The notes beneath the pieces are model-generated. The model was not told the DNA's origin. It did not search any database and worked only from the letters and a program-made list of their open reading frames with translations. From Aphanomyces cochlioides (Eukaryota > Oomycota > Saprolegniomycetes > Saprolegniales > Verrucalvaceae): a stretch of 64,000 bases of DNA. Below are positions 44,756-54,567 of this stretch, one piece after another. The DNA is taken from the NCBI GenBank assembly GCA_019828595.1, contig JAHQRK010000027.1:186001-250000 (forward strand), in the 5' to 3' direction. The first letter of the stretch is position 1. Every line of letters starts with the position of its first letter. The position numbers and the translations under genes are program-made.

Positions 44756-45984
44756 TCAATAGCCGGCGGTGGTTTCACTGTAGCCAGACATGCTGTCGTC
44801 GACACTGAAGAGCGACGCCTCGGAGGACAAGAAGACAAAGCCGATGTCGGATCCGTCCGAGAATTCGTCGGACGACTCGGTGGACGGCGCGGAGACGACT
44901 GTCGTCGACTGATGTCGTGGCTTGGCTTTGTTGAGCAGGGTGCATGTCGTACAAGCACGCAGTTTCATGACAACGCCGCGGACTTTGACGTTCCACTTGG
45001 GACTGCATTTAATGCACACCACCACTCGCCGCACTTGAAGCAATCCCGCTTCTTTCGCAGTGGACCAAAGCCCCGTTTGCATAGATAACAGCGCTGGCGA
45101 TGGTCGAGCGGGATAAATTGGTCGCGCATGACGAATGGCGTCGTACTCAGTCAATCCTCCCGCAGGTATCGATCAATCCTTGTCAAAATGCGACATAAAT
45201 CCTTGGCGGCAAGCTCCTTGTTGAAAGGGAACGTGGCCTCTTGGGTCGTAGTGCATGACTTGTGTCATGTCGAGACGCCCTGGAACGGGCGACTCTCGAC
45301 AAATGATGCCGGATCCATATTGAATGCCTCGAATGAGGCTGGGAAACTCAGGACAGCATGGAATTTGGATCGAATGGAAGACGCGGAGCCACGTTCTTAA
45401 GCCTGTTTCAGTCGACCGAAAGGTAAACGAGCCCTGCATTCATGACAAGAACGTCAGTCTTGACCTCAAGAAGAGTTTTGGATCACCTGGAGCATGCAAA
45501 AGTCGCGCTTCTTCACAATGCCGTCGAGCGCGCTTTTGCCGACAATCCATTGAATCTGAATCATCGCATCAGGCGCATCGGATATCGTGTAGAGATTGAC
45601 AGCGTCGACAAAGCCACCGCCGATGCGACTCACGACTTCATTGCCTTCCTCCGTTGTGTCCATGCGATACATCGCGACGACTTCATCGAGAGCGCCGACG
45701 AGGTTCAAATGCGCGCAGTTGAGCGACGCTTCAGCTGGTGAGTATGGGTCTTTGCCGCGGAAGATCTCGAGCTCTGCTTCGTCAGCAATGCGCTTCCAGC
45801 GATATCGCGGGTTGGTCGTCTCGGCCTTCTCGAGCTACAGCCACACAAAACAATCAGACCAGACTGCTTTGGCCAGGCCTACCAGGTCCTTGGCATTCTG
45901 GAACGCCTGGCGTCTGTATTGCTCAATCTCCTGAGGGGATAGCGGCGGGCAGCGGAAGTAGTTGTCTGGCAGTGGCAGCTTCAT
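44756..45984 (-). pseudogene. START-FYVE 2 (frameshifts, nonsense codon, imprecise intron loss)
   Basis: Exon 1 45984-45883 (MKLPLPDNYFRCPPLSPQEIEQY) and exon 2 45834-45487 (WKRIADEAELEIFRGKDPYSP...KKRDFCMLQ) have the family's exact exon lengths of 102 and 348 nt. The third exon starts at 45433. It loses frame near 45215 (HVPFQQ here, HVPFNKELAAKDLC in the next phase), then meets a TGA where paralogues have Arg in REDRLS. At the position of the family's third intron the DNA passes directly from GGCGAG to TGGTGGTGTGC. The intron is absent but two extra bases remain, breaking the frame again. The zinc module and Ser-rich tail follow to 44756. Confidence 0.8.
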
Positions 45985-46895
45985 GGCGACCTGCAGAGTG
46001 TGCACAACCCAACTCTGGTCAGGAGGGTGGATAAAGAGTGTCCATGGGTTGGACCACGAACAGACGACCGCTTGCGACCCGATTGCAGAGAGAACGTGCT
46101 CGTCATATGATGAAGTGGACGTCGTGGTCTCCTTCTTCAGAGTCAGCATTCCACGACGCCTTGCATTGTTCGCGATCGGAAGTTCATCCTCTTGGGAGAG
46201 CTTGCAGCATTGCACTGCGATCGTCATACTCGGAAAAAATTTATTTTGGAACGCAGTAACGACAGTCTTTGATTGTGGACATGCATCGCACTCGATCTAA
46301 ATGAGGAAGAATGCTAGCCTCTGCTTGGTTGCATCCAACGCGTCATGACTTGGCTTGTGCTCGATGACGGCTTTGTCGCGTCGGTCGTCCCAACTTGATT
46401 TCTCGCGTGTCGTTGATTGTGAAGACATTTCGACTTGCCACAGTATCCACGTTGACCAAGCAATCGAGATTCTCACTGAACCACAGCGTTGTCAAGCAGA
46501 GAGAATAAAAGATGGCATGCAAGTTATCGACTCTTTCTCTCGTCGTCAAACATAGTTGGCGAGGGATTTACGCCCCCAAAGTTGCTTGAGGGGAAATGAA
46601 ATGCCCCCCACTGTCAAATGAAAGCCCCCCCAATGAACCCTCAAAGCTCTGAGGCGTGCTCTTGGCATTCATGGCGAGGAATTTGACGTCTTCTGTTGTC
46701 AAATGCTAATCGCATAGATATCGCGGCGATCGGATGGTGCGTCTCAGCGACACACTCAAGAATTGATCATTAGATCAGTGGGAGGTAGCAATCCATCATC
46801 GTCGACCGCAATAATAAATCAGAGAGGGCTGCGTCACCGTCCAGCTGGGCATACTTCTTCAGAGGAGGCAAGACGCGTTGGATTTTTGCCACTGG
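45985..46895. other. Intergenic between START-FYVE copies 2 and 3
   Basis: No supported gene. Short C-rich runs near 46570-46640 (GCCCCCCA repeated three times). Confidence 0.4.
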
Positions 46896-48195
46896 TCACC
46901 AATTCATGACACCTCCTGTGCTTTCGCTGTAGCGTGACATGCTGCTGTCGTCCGTTGAGATGGAGATCACACTCGGATCGTAATTATAGTCTGCGCTTTC
47001 ACAGTCTGCCGAGACGCTTGACATCTCCGATTGTCCGTCGGACGAATCGGTCGGGAGATGCGAAATCACTGTCGACGCGTCTTCCGTGCCTTTGGGCATA
47101 TTAAGCAGAGAGCACGTTGTGCAAGCTCGAACTTTCACGAAAGTCTCTGCAACTTTGACTTGCCAAAGAGGACCGCATTTACTGCAGACAACCTACACGT
47201 CGCCAGCATAAATTCGGTCTGGTCTGGGACTTTGGTACCTCGCCACACTTGAAACAGTTCCTCTTCTTGCGCAATGGACCAAAACCGCGCTTGCATAAAT
47301 GACACCGTTGTCGACTCACAAGAGGTACAAATTGGCTTCCCATCAAGAAGGGCGACGCGCTTAATCGGTCTTCTCTCAAGTACCGGTCGACGTTTTTCAT
47401 GGTTCGGCACAATTCTTTGGCTGCTAGTTCTTGCAGCGCAGATGGAATGTAACCCCGGACGTCAATATGCACGACAGAAATCAACTCGAGACGGCCAGGG
47501 CGGTGGGATTCACGGCAGATCATACCAGATCCATATTGCACACCGCGCACAAGCTTTGGAAGCTCAGGACAACATGGAATTTGCAACGATTTCAAACAAC
47601 GGACCCATGTTCGCTTGCCGTCGTCACCAAGAAAGAAGAGGGAGCCCTAAGAAGTTGTACGTGTGAGATCGTACATGTGGATGGCAAGCTGAATACCTCG
47701 AGATTGCAAAAGTCTCGCTTCTTCACGATACCATCAAAGGCACCTTTTCCTACGATCCATTGCAGTTGAATCTTGGATTGTGGTGTGTCTTGGATCGTGT
47801 ACAGGTTGACAATATCCAATACGCCATTGCTAGTGCGGTTGACGAGCTCTTTTGCTTCCTCAGTTGTGTCTGTGTGGTAAAAGTTTGCAACTTCGTCGAT
47901 CGTGCCTGGGAGATCTATCACGGCGCAGTGAAGCGTCGCGGCTGCCGGTGCATATGGATCCTTCCCTCGGAAGATTTCAAGCTCTGCTTCATCCGAAATT
48001 CGCTTCCACTGATATCGTGCATTTGTCAAGTCCGCCTTCTCGATCTAGACACGCCTATCTTTCAGTCGATGCTGTCAACGGCGCTGAGCTCACCATATCC
48101 CGCGCATTTTGAATCGCCAGTCGTGTGTACCTGTCGTTTTCTTCCGGCGACAGCGGCGGGCATTTGAAGTAGTTGGCAGGCAGTGGAAGCTTCAT
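46896..48195 (-). CDS. START-FYVE protein 3 (4 exons)
   Basis: Exons 48195-48094, 48044-47697, 47646-47239 and 47192-46896 (minus) of 102, 348, 408 and 297 nt give 384 aa. N-terminal signature MKLPLPANYFKCPPLSPEE. START-type lipid-binding domain about 40-250 (WKRISDEAELEIFRGKDPYAP...LQIPCCPELPKLVRGVQYGSG). FYVE-like module about 270-330: RQRCHLCKRGFGPLRKKRNCFKCGEVVCSKCGPLW...VRACTTC. The tail is Ser/Asp-rich with the motif STDDSSMSRYSEST, shared with other members. START domains carry lipids and FYVE modules target endosomal PtdIns3P, but here the basic HH motif is replaced by KKRN. The last intron splits the zinc module. Expression and ligand unknown. Confidence 0.85.
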
Positions 48196-49200
48196 GGGCC
48201 TTCTCTACCAATTCTGCACTGTGCTCAGCCCACAATTTACCATCGAAGCAAGTCAATTGGTGATTTGTTGACACGCGGTCAGTTTACAAACTTGCCTATA
48301 AATGCAATTTTGATACTTTTTGTGGGTACAATTTGTAATGCGAAAGAGGACTCGCTTGGTGTCTTTCCCGTGGCGTCTTTCTCAAGAAGATGCACAGTGG
48401 AAACACACTTGCGTTGGTTGGGATAGCCACGGTCTCTCCTTGATAAACCATGGAAGAATTGATGTCATGCCTCATTGTGATCAAGAATCGCGAGTCAGTA
48501 TGCAAGTGCGTTAGTGGGTGCCACCATGTGGAGGATGGGCTGCATACAAACTGACCAAGGAACGCGCTGGTGAAACTAGCGCGCGTGGTCCGACTGCGTT
48601 TTCTCTCCCAAGCGATGAAGTACGTACACACGCCAAGCTCGCGGAAATCACAATTGGATAGTTCCTACAAATAAAATCTATGAAAGTATCAAAATAGACG
48701 GTAAAGTATCAAATTATGTGTCGTTTTAGGCTATATTTGTATCATTTTGTCCGACCTTGTGATACTTTTTGAATCTCACACTGGCGACACATGAACATGG
48801 GAGATCCTATGACACTTGGTGAACACTGTCGTCCACAGCAAGAGGATGCACGCGCTCTGTGAGAAACTGATATTCATGGCTTGATCTTCTCCTTTAGCAG
48901 AGTATGAAGAGCGGCTCTTCCTTATGGAGAATCCCACGAAGAATACATGCCGACGTTGAAGCAAATGGTTGACAAGGTGCACTTCCCTGTTCAACAGGTC
49001 ATAATGGATATGACGAACGTGTCAAAGTTGACAAGTTGTTGACAAGCTTGACCCACTTTTCAATGGACTATCTATCTGGTCGTTGCCATTGCGATGAAGT
49101 ACCGTACTTTCATCCCCACGACTCGATCCGGGACACATGTCTGGCTGTGCTGCTCAGAGGAGGTTTGCCAGACTGGACGCCAGACTAACGTGCCAGACAC
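48196..49200. other. Intergenic between diverging START-FYVE copies
   Basis: Several short frames on both strands, none with a recognised family. No array, RNA gene or transposon end found. Confidence 0.4.
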
Positions 49201-49893
49201 ATCAAGCTCCCATTGCCACTCGACTACTTTCAATGCCCGCCATTGTCAAGAGAAGAAACCGAGGAGTACACGAAGCAAGCATTCCAGAATGCGCGTGATA
49301 TGGTACAAGCAGAGGACAAACGACGAACCTTGAGATGTCTCTAGATCGAGAAAGCGGATCTGAACAATCCAAAGTACAATTGGAAATGCATTTCAGACGA
49401 AGCTGAAGTGGAGATCTTCCGAGGCAAAGATCCATATGCGCCAGAAGCGGCGACGCTCCACTGCGCGACGATGGACCTGGTTGCCACACTAGACGAAGTG
49501 TCGACGTTCTACCGCACCAACACGACGGAAGAAGCGAAATTGTTTCAAGTGCGGCGAGGTGAGCACAATGATGCATGGAGATTGATGAGCTGATTGAAAT
49601 GCCAGGTTGTATGTAGCAAGTGCGGACCACTTTGGAATGTCAAGGCTGGAGGCATTGCTGTCAAAGTGCGAGCTTGTACAACATGCTCGCTCCTTACACT
49701 TCCGACAAGTGGAGACCTAGCGAAAGCGGCGGATGGACACGGAACTACTTTATCTCATGCTCCATCTGAAGTCTGGCAAATCTCCGAAGACTGCGAGAGC
49801 GTTGACTACGACACAACGCTAGTGTCTTTTACCACTGATGACAGCAGTATGTCGCATTATAGCGACAGCACAACTGGCCCATCACATTCGTAG
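49201..49893 (+). pseudogene. START-FYVE 4 (start codon lost, internal deletion joining START to FYVE)
   Basis: It opens with ATC instead of ATG at 49201 (IKLPLPLDYFQCPPLS). Exon 1 (49201-49302, 102 nt) and its intron are normal. The second exon runs through EIFRGKDPYAPEAATLHCATMDLVATLDEV to TTEEA, then joins at GAAATTGTTTCAAG directly to the zinc-module sequence of the third exon, in the wrong phase. About half of START and the first Cys pair are lost. The splice site after GGCGAG and the last exon (49606-49893; VVCSKCGPLWNVKAGG, tail TTDDSSMSHYSDST) remain. The join has short sequence similarity (AGCGAAATTG versus AGAGAAATTG in paralogues), as expected for a microhomology deletion. Confidence 0.8.
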
Positions 49894-50121
49894 CTGATGC
49901 TTCCAAGGAGGTTCATGTATTAATACATTGATCTGTCCATCTTCGACTTGCATAAAAGGCATCAGAATCGCATCTGAGTGTGAATTCGTCAATGCCCATC
50001 CCTTAACTCCAGGAATGTTTCAATAGTTGGTTGTCTTCCTCAATAATTGAATTCTCGAGGAGAACGTCAGTCAACAGAAATTGAACAAGGCGTTTGCTGG
50101 CTTACACACCTCTCGCTGGCA

Positions 50122-51424
50122 CTACGGTAAGCTGTGATCAAATGTCGCGCGGCCGCCTGTGGTAGTGCTGGCATATGATTCACTGCTATCAGTCACAAAG
50201 GACACGAAAGAAGACTCGTCATCGTCGTCGTCGCTGTCGTCGATGTCTGCAACGCGCCATACTTCTGTTGACGATATGGACGATGGGGTCGTGATCGAAT
50301 CTGTGTCTGCTCCGTTTGATGACTTCGCGAGCAATGAACATTTTGTGCATGCTCGAATATTGAGAGCGATCCCCTCGACTTTGACATTCCACTTTGGGCC
50401 ACATTGGGTACAAACCACCTAGACAACAGCGATATGAATCCTTCGTAGCTCATAGTCCCTTTCCACGTACCTCGCCGCACTTGAAGCAATTCTTCTTTTT
50501 TCGAAAGTGACCAAAGTCCCGTTTGCATAAATAACATCGCTGTCGACTTGATAATGATATGATCTGCTCCCCCGTCAAGAAGGGCGACCCACTCAATCGA
50601 TCTTCGCGCAGTTTGAGGTCGATGTCTCGTATTGAGCGACAAAATTCCTTAGCCCCCATGTCACGAATTGCCATCGGCAACGAGCCACGAAGGTCGCTAT
50701 GCGTGACGGAGACCAGGTTGACGTAGCCATGACGATCGGTTTCACGGCAAATGAAGCCAGATCCATATTGGACCCCGCGAATAACATTGGGAAACTCTGG
50801 GCAACACTGGATTTCGATGGAGTAAACACAATGAACCCAAGTTCGCCTGCGATTTTCATCGGCGTCGTACAAGACAGAGGACTACGTGGGGTCCATGAGC
50901 AAAGACTTTGTCGACAAGAAAGCGACTTCGTACCTCAAGGACGCAAAAGTCGCGCTTCTTCACGACAACATCGAATGGAATCTTCACGAGAAACCATTGT
51001 ATCCGAGCCTTGGACTTTGGTGTGTTGTTGATCCAGTACAAGTTCGCTGCATCCAGCATGCCATGACCTGTACGTTCGGCCATCTCCTTGAACTCCTCGG
51101 TCGTATTGTTGCGAAAGAAGTGAGCGACCTCATCCAGTGTGCCTGCAATGTCAATGGTCGCGCAGTGGAGCGTGGCTGTAGCTGACGTGAATGGATCTTT
51201 GCCGCGGAAGATCTCCACCTCGGCTTCGTTGGCAACACGCTTCCATTGGTAAGTTGGATTTGTAATGGTGGCTTTCTCTAGCTGGACAACCTGGATGCTT
51301 GGAGTCAACCGAAAAGTCCTACCATGTCTCGTGCATTTTGCGTGGCCTGATGTGCGAATATCTCACATTCCAGTGGCGAGAGCGGTGGGCATTCAAAGTA
51401 GTCGACTGGCAGCGGGAACTTCAT
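50122..51424 (-). CDS. START-FYVE protein 5 (4 exons)
   Basis: Exons 51424-51323, 51281-50934, 50881-50471 and 50418-50122 (minus) of 102, 348, 411 and 297 nt give 385 aa. N-terminal MKFPLPVDYFECPPLSPLE, START-type domain (WKRVANEAEVEIFRGKDP...IEIQCCPEFPNVIRGVQYGSG), FYVE-like module RQRCYLCKRDFGHFRKKKNCFKCGE/VVCTQCGPKWNVK...RACTKC, and an acidic tail (DIDDSDDDDDES). It is closest to START-FYVE 6, from which it is separated by the YR element and spacer, and is on the opposite strand. A membrane-lipid sensor or carrier is the family expectation. Confidence 0.85.
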
Positions 51425-51525
51425 TCGTCTTGTTGTCGAGTGAGTAATTCTTCGTGGGTGCTAAGTTGAGTTGCACCTCGGAGCAAGTTACACATGTGGC
51501 CCTGCGTTCAGAATCGAAGGCAGTA

Positions 51526-51559
51526 CAGTACTACTCTGGATTTTAATATAAGCAGGTTT
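51526..51559 (+). repeat. Left terminal inverted repeat of YR element 2
   Basis: Partner of 54535-54567; a partial direct copy follows at 51580-51594. Confidence 0.75.
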
Positions 51560-51880
51560 GTCGTCGGATCGTGGAACAAAATATAAGCAGGTTTCTAACG
51601 TCAATTATATAGAAGTTTGTAAATGACTGCCTGATTACTTTGGCACAGATGTTTTTTTGTAGTATCTACTAGTTCTGAATAGTATCTACTAAAGAGTGGA
51701 TACAAAATTTTATATAAAAATAGTAGTACTATATCTATGAAACTGTTGGACAATCCAAATCACTACTGTTGGACAATCCAAATCACTACAGTAGTGTATC
51801 TGGTCTTCTTCAGCTGAGAGTAGCATATTTATAGTTATTGGTTACATATCTGACCAATAAGAACTGTTATTGTCACAGCC

Positions 51881-54051
51881 ATGTCCAGCGACGAAGAGTC
51901 GCGTCCGAGAAAACACGTCTCGAAGCGCCATAAAGATCTCATATCAAAGCCTGGTGAACTCGACAACCCCGATGTCGACGCGATTGTCGCGGATCTCTTG
52001 AATGTCCAGGACATCAACGACAGCCGGCTTGGAGATTCTAGCCGTCGCCAAGACAAGTCAGCCAGAAAGCAATTCATGAAATTCCTGGGGCCCTCAATTC
52101 AATCTTTTGAGACCATTCCAGTAGAGATAGTCTCAAAAGATACAATTGGCAAGTTCTGCTCTTTCTTACTCAGCAATACTACGATAGGTTTTCAAACATC
52201 CATGAATTACCTTAGCTGCATTCGTCGTCAACTGGAGACGCAGTTCAAAACGAGCATTTTCAATGACATCTCGGGCTGGTATTCAAATACACGTCGTCAA
52301 TTGGCAAAACAGTACGTGCTGAAAAGCTTAAAAGGTAGACATGTGTGCTATATTATATTTGTTATACATTAGCGTAGATGGCACTAAATTAAAGGATCAA
52401 GCTCCACCCATGACAATTCATGACCTGACACAAATTGGAGAAATTCTATTTCGACAGAATGATCTCAAATCATTTGGAGATCGCACACTGCTCAATGCAC
52501 AGTGGGCATCGATAGGGCGAGGCTCAGACGTGGGCAATATCCGATATCAAGACATTACATGGATGGATGGATTTATCATAGGTGATATTACTCGACGAAA
52601 AGTCTCAAAACAGCACTCGTTATCGATCTTTCCTTCTGCATTGATTTGGCAAATTGATATGGTTCATTCCCTTGCCTGTCAACTTGTTTGCAATCGTTAT
52701 TCAGCATCCGACAAAATATTTTATCACATGGGGCAAGGCTCGAATGAATTGAAAACAGCAGCATACATTAACAGATTGATGAAGGTGATCTTTTGGAGAC
52801 ACTAGTCTTAAATTAAACATACCCTAGACTATCTAAAAGTTGAGTGGCTCAAATGATTTAACCCCAGACTTAATGTCCCATTCAAATCGTCGTGGTGCTG
52901 CTATTGCGGCAGCCTCAAATCAGCATGTATCTTTGCCCGACTTAGCCCATAGAGGGCAGTGGGCTGTGGAGAGTTTTTCAAAATTGATGGAGTACTTGTC
53001 TGAAACTTGGCATGGTGATCAAACAGTTGGGCGAGCTCTAAGTGGATGGGAGCAGCCTAACCTCCGAGTTTTCTCTGCTTCATTGGAAGCTATATCGTCT
53101 GATCCTGGTGAACAAATAAAAATTAGCAGTTTTGTGGACAGCTTGTTTGGTTTTACTATGGACAGATTATCAAATAGATCGTTTGCAAATGCAATGACAG
53201 CTGCCCTATTAATGTACTTACGAGATACGTTGCATGCATGTGAGAAGCACATGCTCCATAAGACTTTGCTTGAAGCAGGCCAAGCAGTATTTTGTGACAC
53301 CGAAGACATTGTGCTCACAATTCTTTTAAAATGGGGTGAAAATATACGAACGAAGTTTATTATATACAACTTGACTCAACTTAAGACCTCTGTTATCCTC
53401 CAGAATTTACCAAACGACGATATTGCTAAGCATTTTGTTGGTGCCAACACATTCTCCGATGTGCTCGAAAAACTCGTCTTGGGCTATCGTACATTGATGG
53501 GAGAAGTTTTAAATCTTCGAGGTTTGACATTCGAACTGCAAAATCTTGTGAAAACGCAGAGCAATCAACTGGCATCTATTCACAATTTACTCGTACAAAA
53601 TGGTTCAAATGTCTACCCTTTATCGAGTGATCAAGGAATTGAAAAATCATACATGAATATCCTGAACATAGGACACGTCAGAAGTTGGCCATCCGATTTT
53701 ACATCGCTGGCAAATATTCAATTCTCTGATTTGATTGTAAGATATTTAGCTGAGTCATTATGGAGCATACCTTTAGAACGAAACAACAAAGTACAACACC
53801 GTGTTATTCAAGCAATTAGAATTGCTGAAAAATTCTATCCTATCGAAAAGACGATGATGAAGCCCCCCAGCAGAGTACCAACCGAGAATGAAATGAAGCT
53901 CTGGAGATCTGTGGCTGTTGAAATACAGTCAAAAATATTGGACCACATCCAGGCAAATCGCGACACCAAGGAAAGAAAACGAGGACCAACTGGTGCTGTC
54001 GAAGGAGCCTTGAAACTGTGGTCGAAGCTGCGTCTTGACTCGACAATCTAA
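51881..54051 (+). CDS. Tyrosine recombinase of a second Crypton-like family (3 exons, intact)
   Basis: Exons 51881-52334, 52378-52784 and 52840-54051 give 690 aa. The N-terminus is charged (DEESRPRKHVSKRHKD), followed by a helical core-binding-like domain (SARKQFMKFLGPSIQSF...NYLSCIRRQL). The catalytic part shows WASIGRGSDVGNIRYQDITW (candidate first Arg), HSNRRGAA and LAHRGQW (His/Arg region) and a Tyr-bearing helix (KLMEYLSETW...VGRALSGW). It differs from elements 1 and 3 in these motifs and in its C-terminus (a helical tail ending KLWSKLRLDSTI), so it belongs to another lineage. Assignment of the exact nucleophile Tyr is uncertain. The open frame and consistent splice phases suggest an active or recently active copy. 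Confidence 0.75.
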
Positions 54052-54534
54052 TAGTGAGACATAAGTCATAATACATACTTCCATACCACTGACACGGAAA
54101 CCAAAGCAGAAGTCATTAATTCTCGCTCGCTTGTCTGCGAGATCGTGGCATCCTCGATCTCTCAGATTTCAAAATGAAGGAGGATGGAGAAGAATTTGAT
54201 TGGACGTGAAGGTTAGAAATACAGTATGTATCGCCAATACAAATACCCAATACGAATACGATACACCAAATATCATCATTCATCTCAAAACTATCTTGAA
54301 CTTTCTATGGGATCCAGCTGAAGATAAGCTGAGTTTAGTTGTTACAGTACTGTACTGTGGGAGGATCTAAATCACTTGAAAATTGTATGTGAAAGTGGTT
54401 TTCAATGTCTCATCATCCATTGGACAAAAGGCGTTGATTCAAGAACCATTACAACCTTCACGATGTGATTTGTCGAAAAATACCCAATACAAAGCAATTT
54501 GAGTTCACTTTATAAAATTATACACCTCAGAAGG

Positions 54535-54567
54535 AAAACCGGCTTATATTAAAATCCAGAGTAGTAC
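54535..54567 (-). repeat. Right terminal inverted repeat of YR element 2
   Basis: Reverse complement of 51526-51559 apart from one interior base. Confidence 0.75.

Larger units (their letters stand above)
51526..54567 (+). mobile_element. Tyrosine-recombinase element 2 with terminal inverted repeats (intact gene)
   Basis: A stretch of about 32 bp at 51526-51559 (GTACTACTCTGGATTTTAAT followed by ATAAGC) is repeated inverted at 54535-54567 with only one interior mismatch by eye. A shortened second copy (AATATAAGCAGGTTT) lies at 51580-51594. Inside is one three-exon recombinase gene (51881-54051). The 5' leader also holds a 23-bp tandem duplicate (51743-51788). No clear target duplication is visible. 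The element sits between START-FYVE copies 5 and 6. Confidence 0.7.

Noticed and set aside
48296..48631. 111-codon minus-strand frame between START-FYVE 3 and 4
   Set aside because: No START, FYVE or other family features, and no splice link to neighbours.
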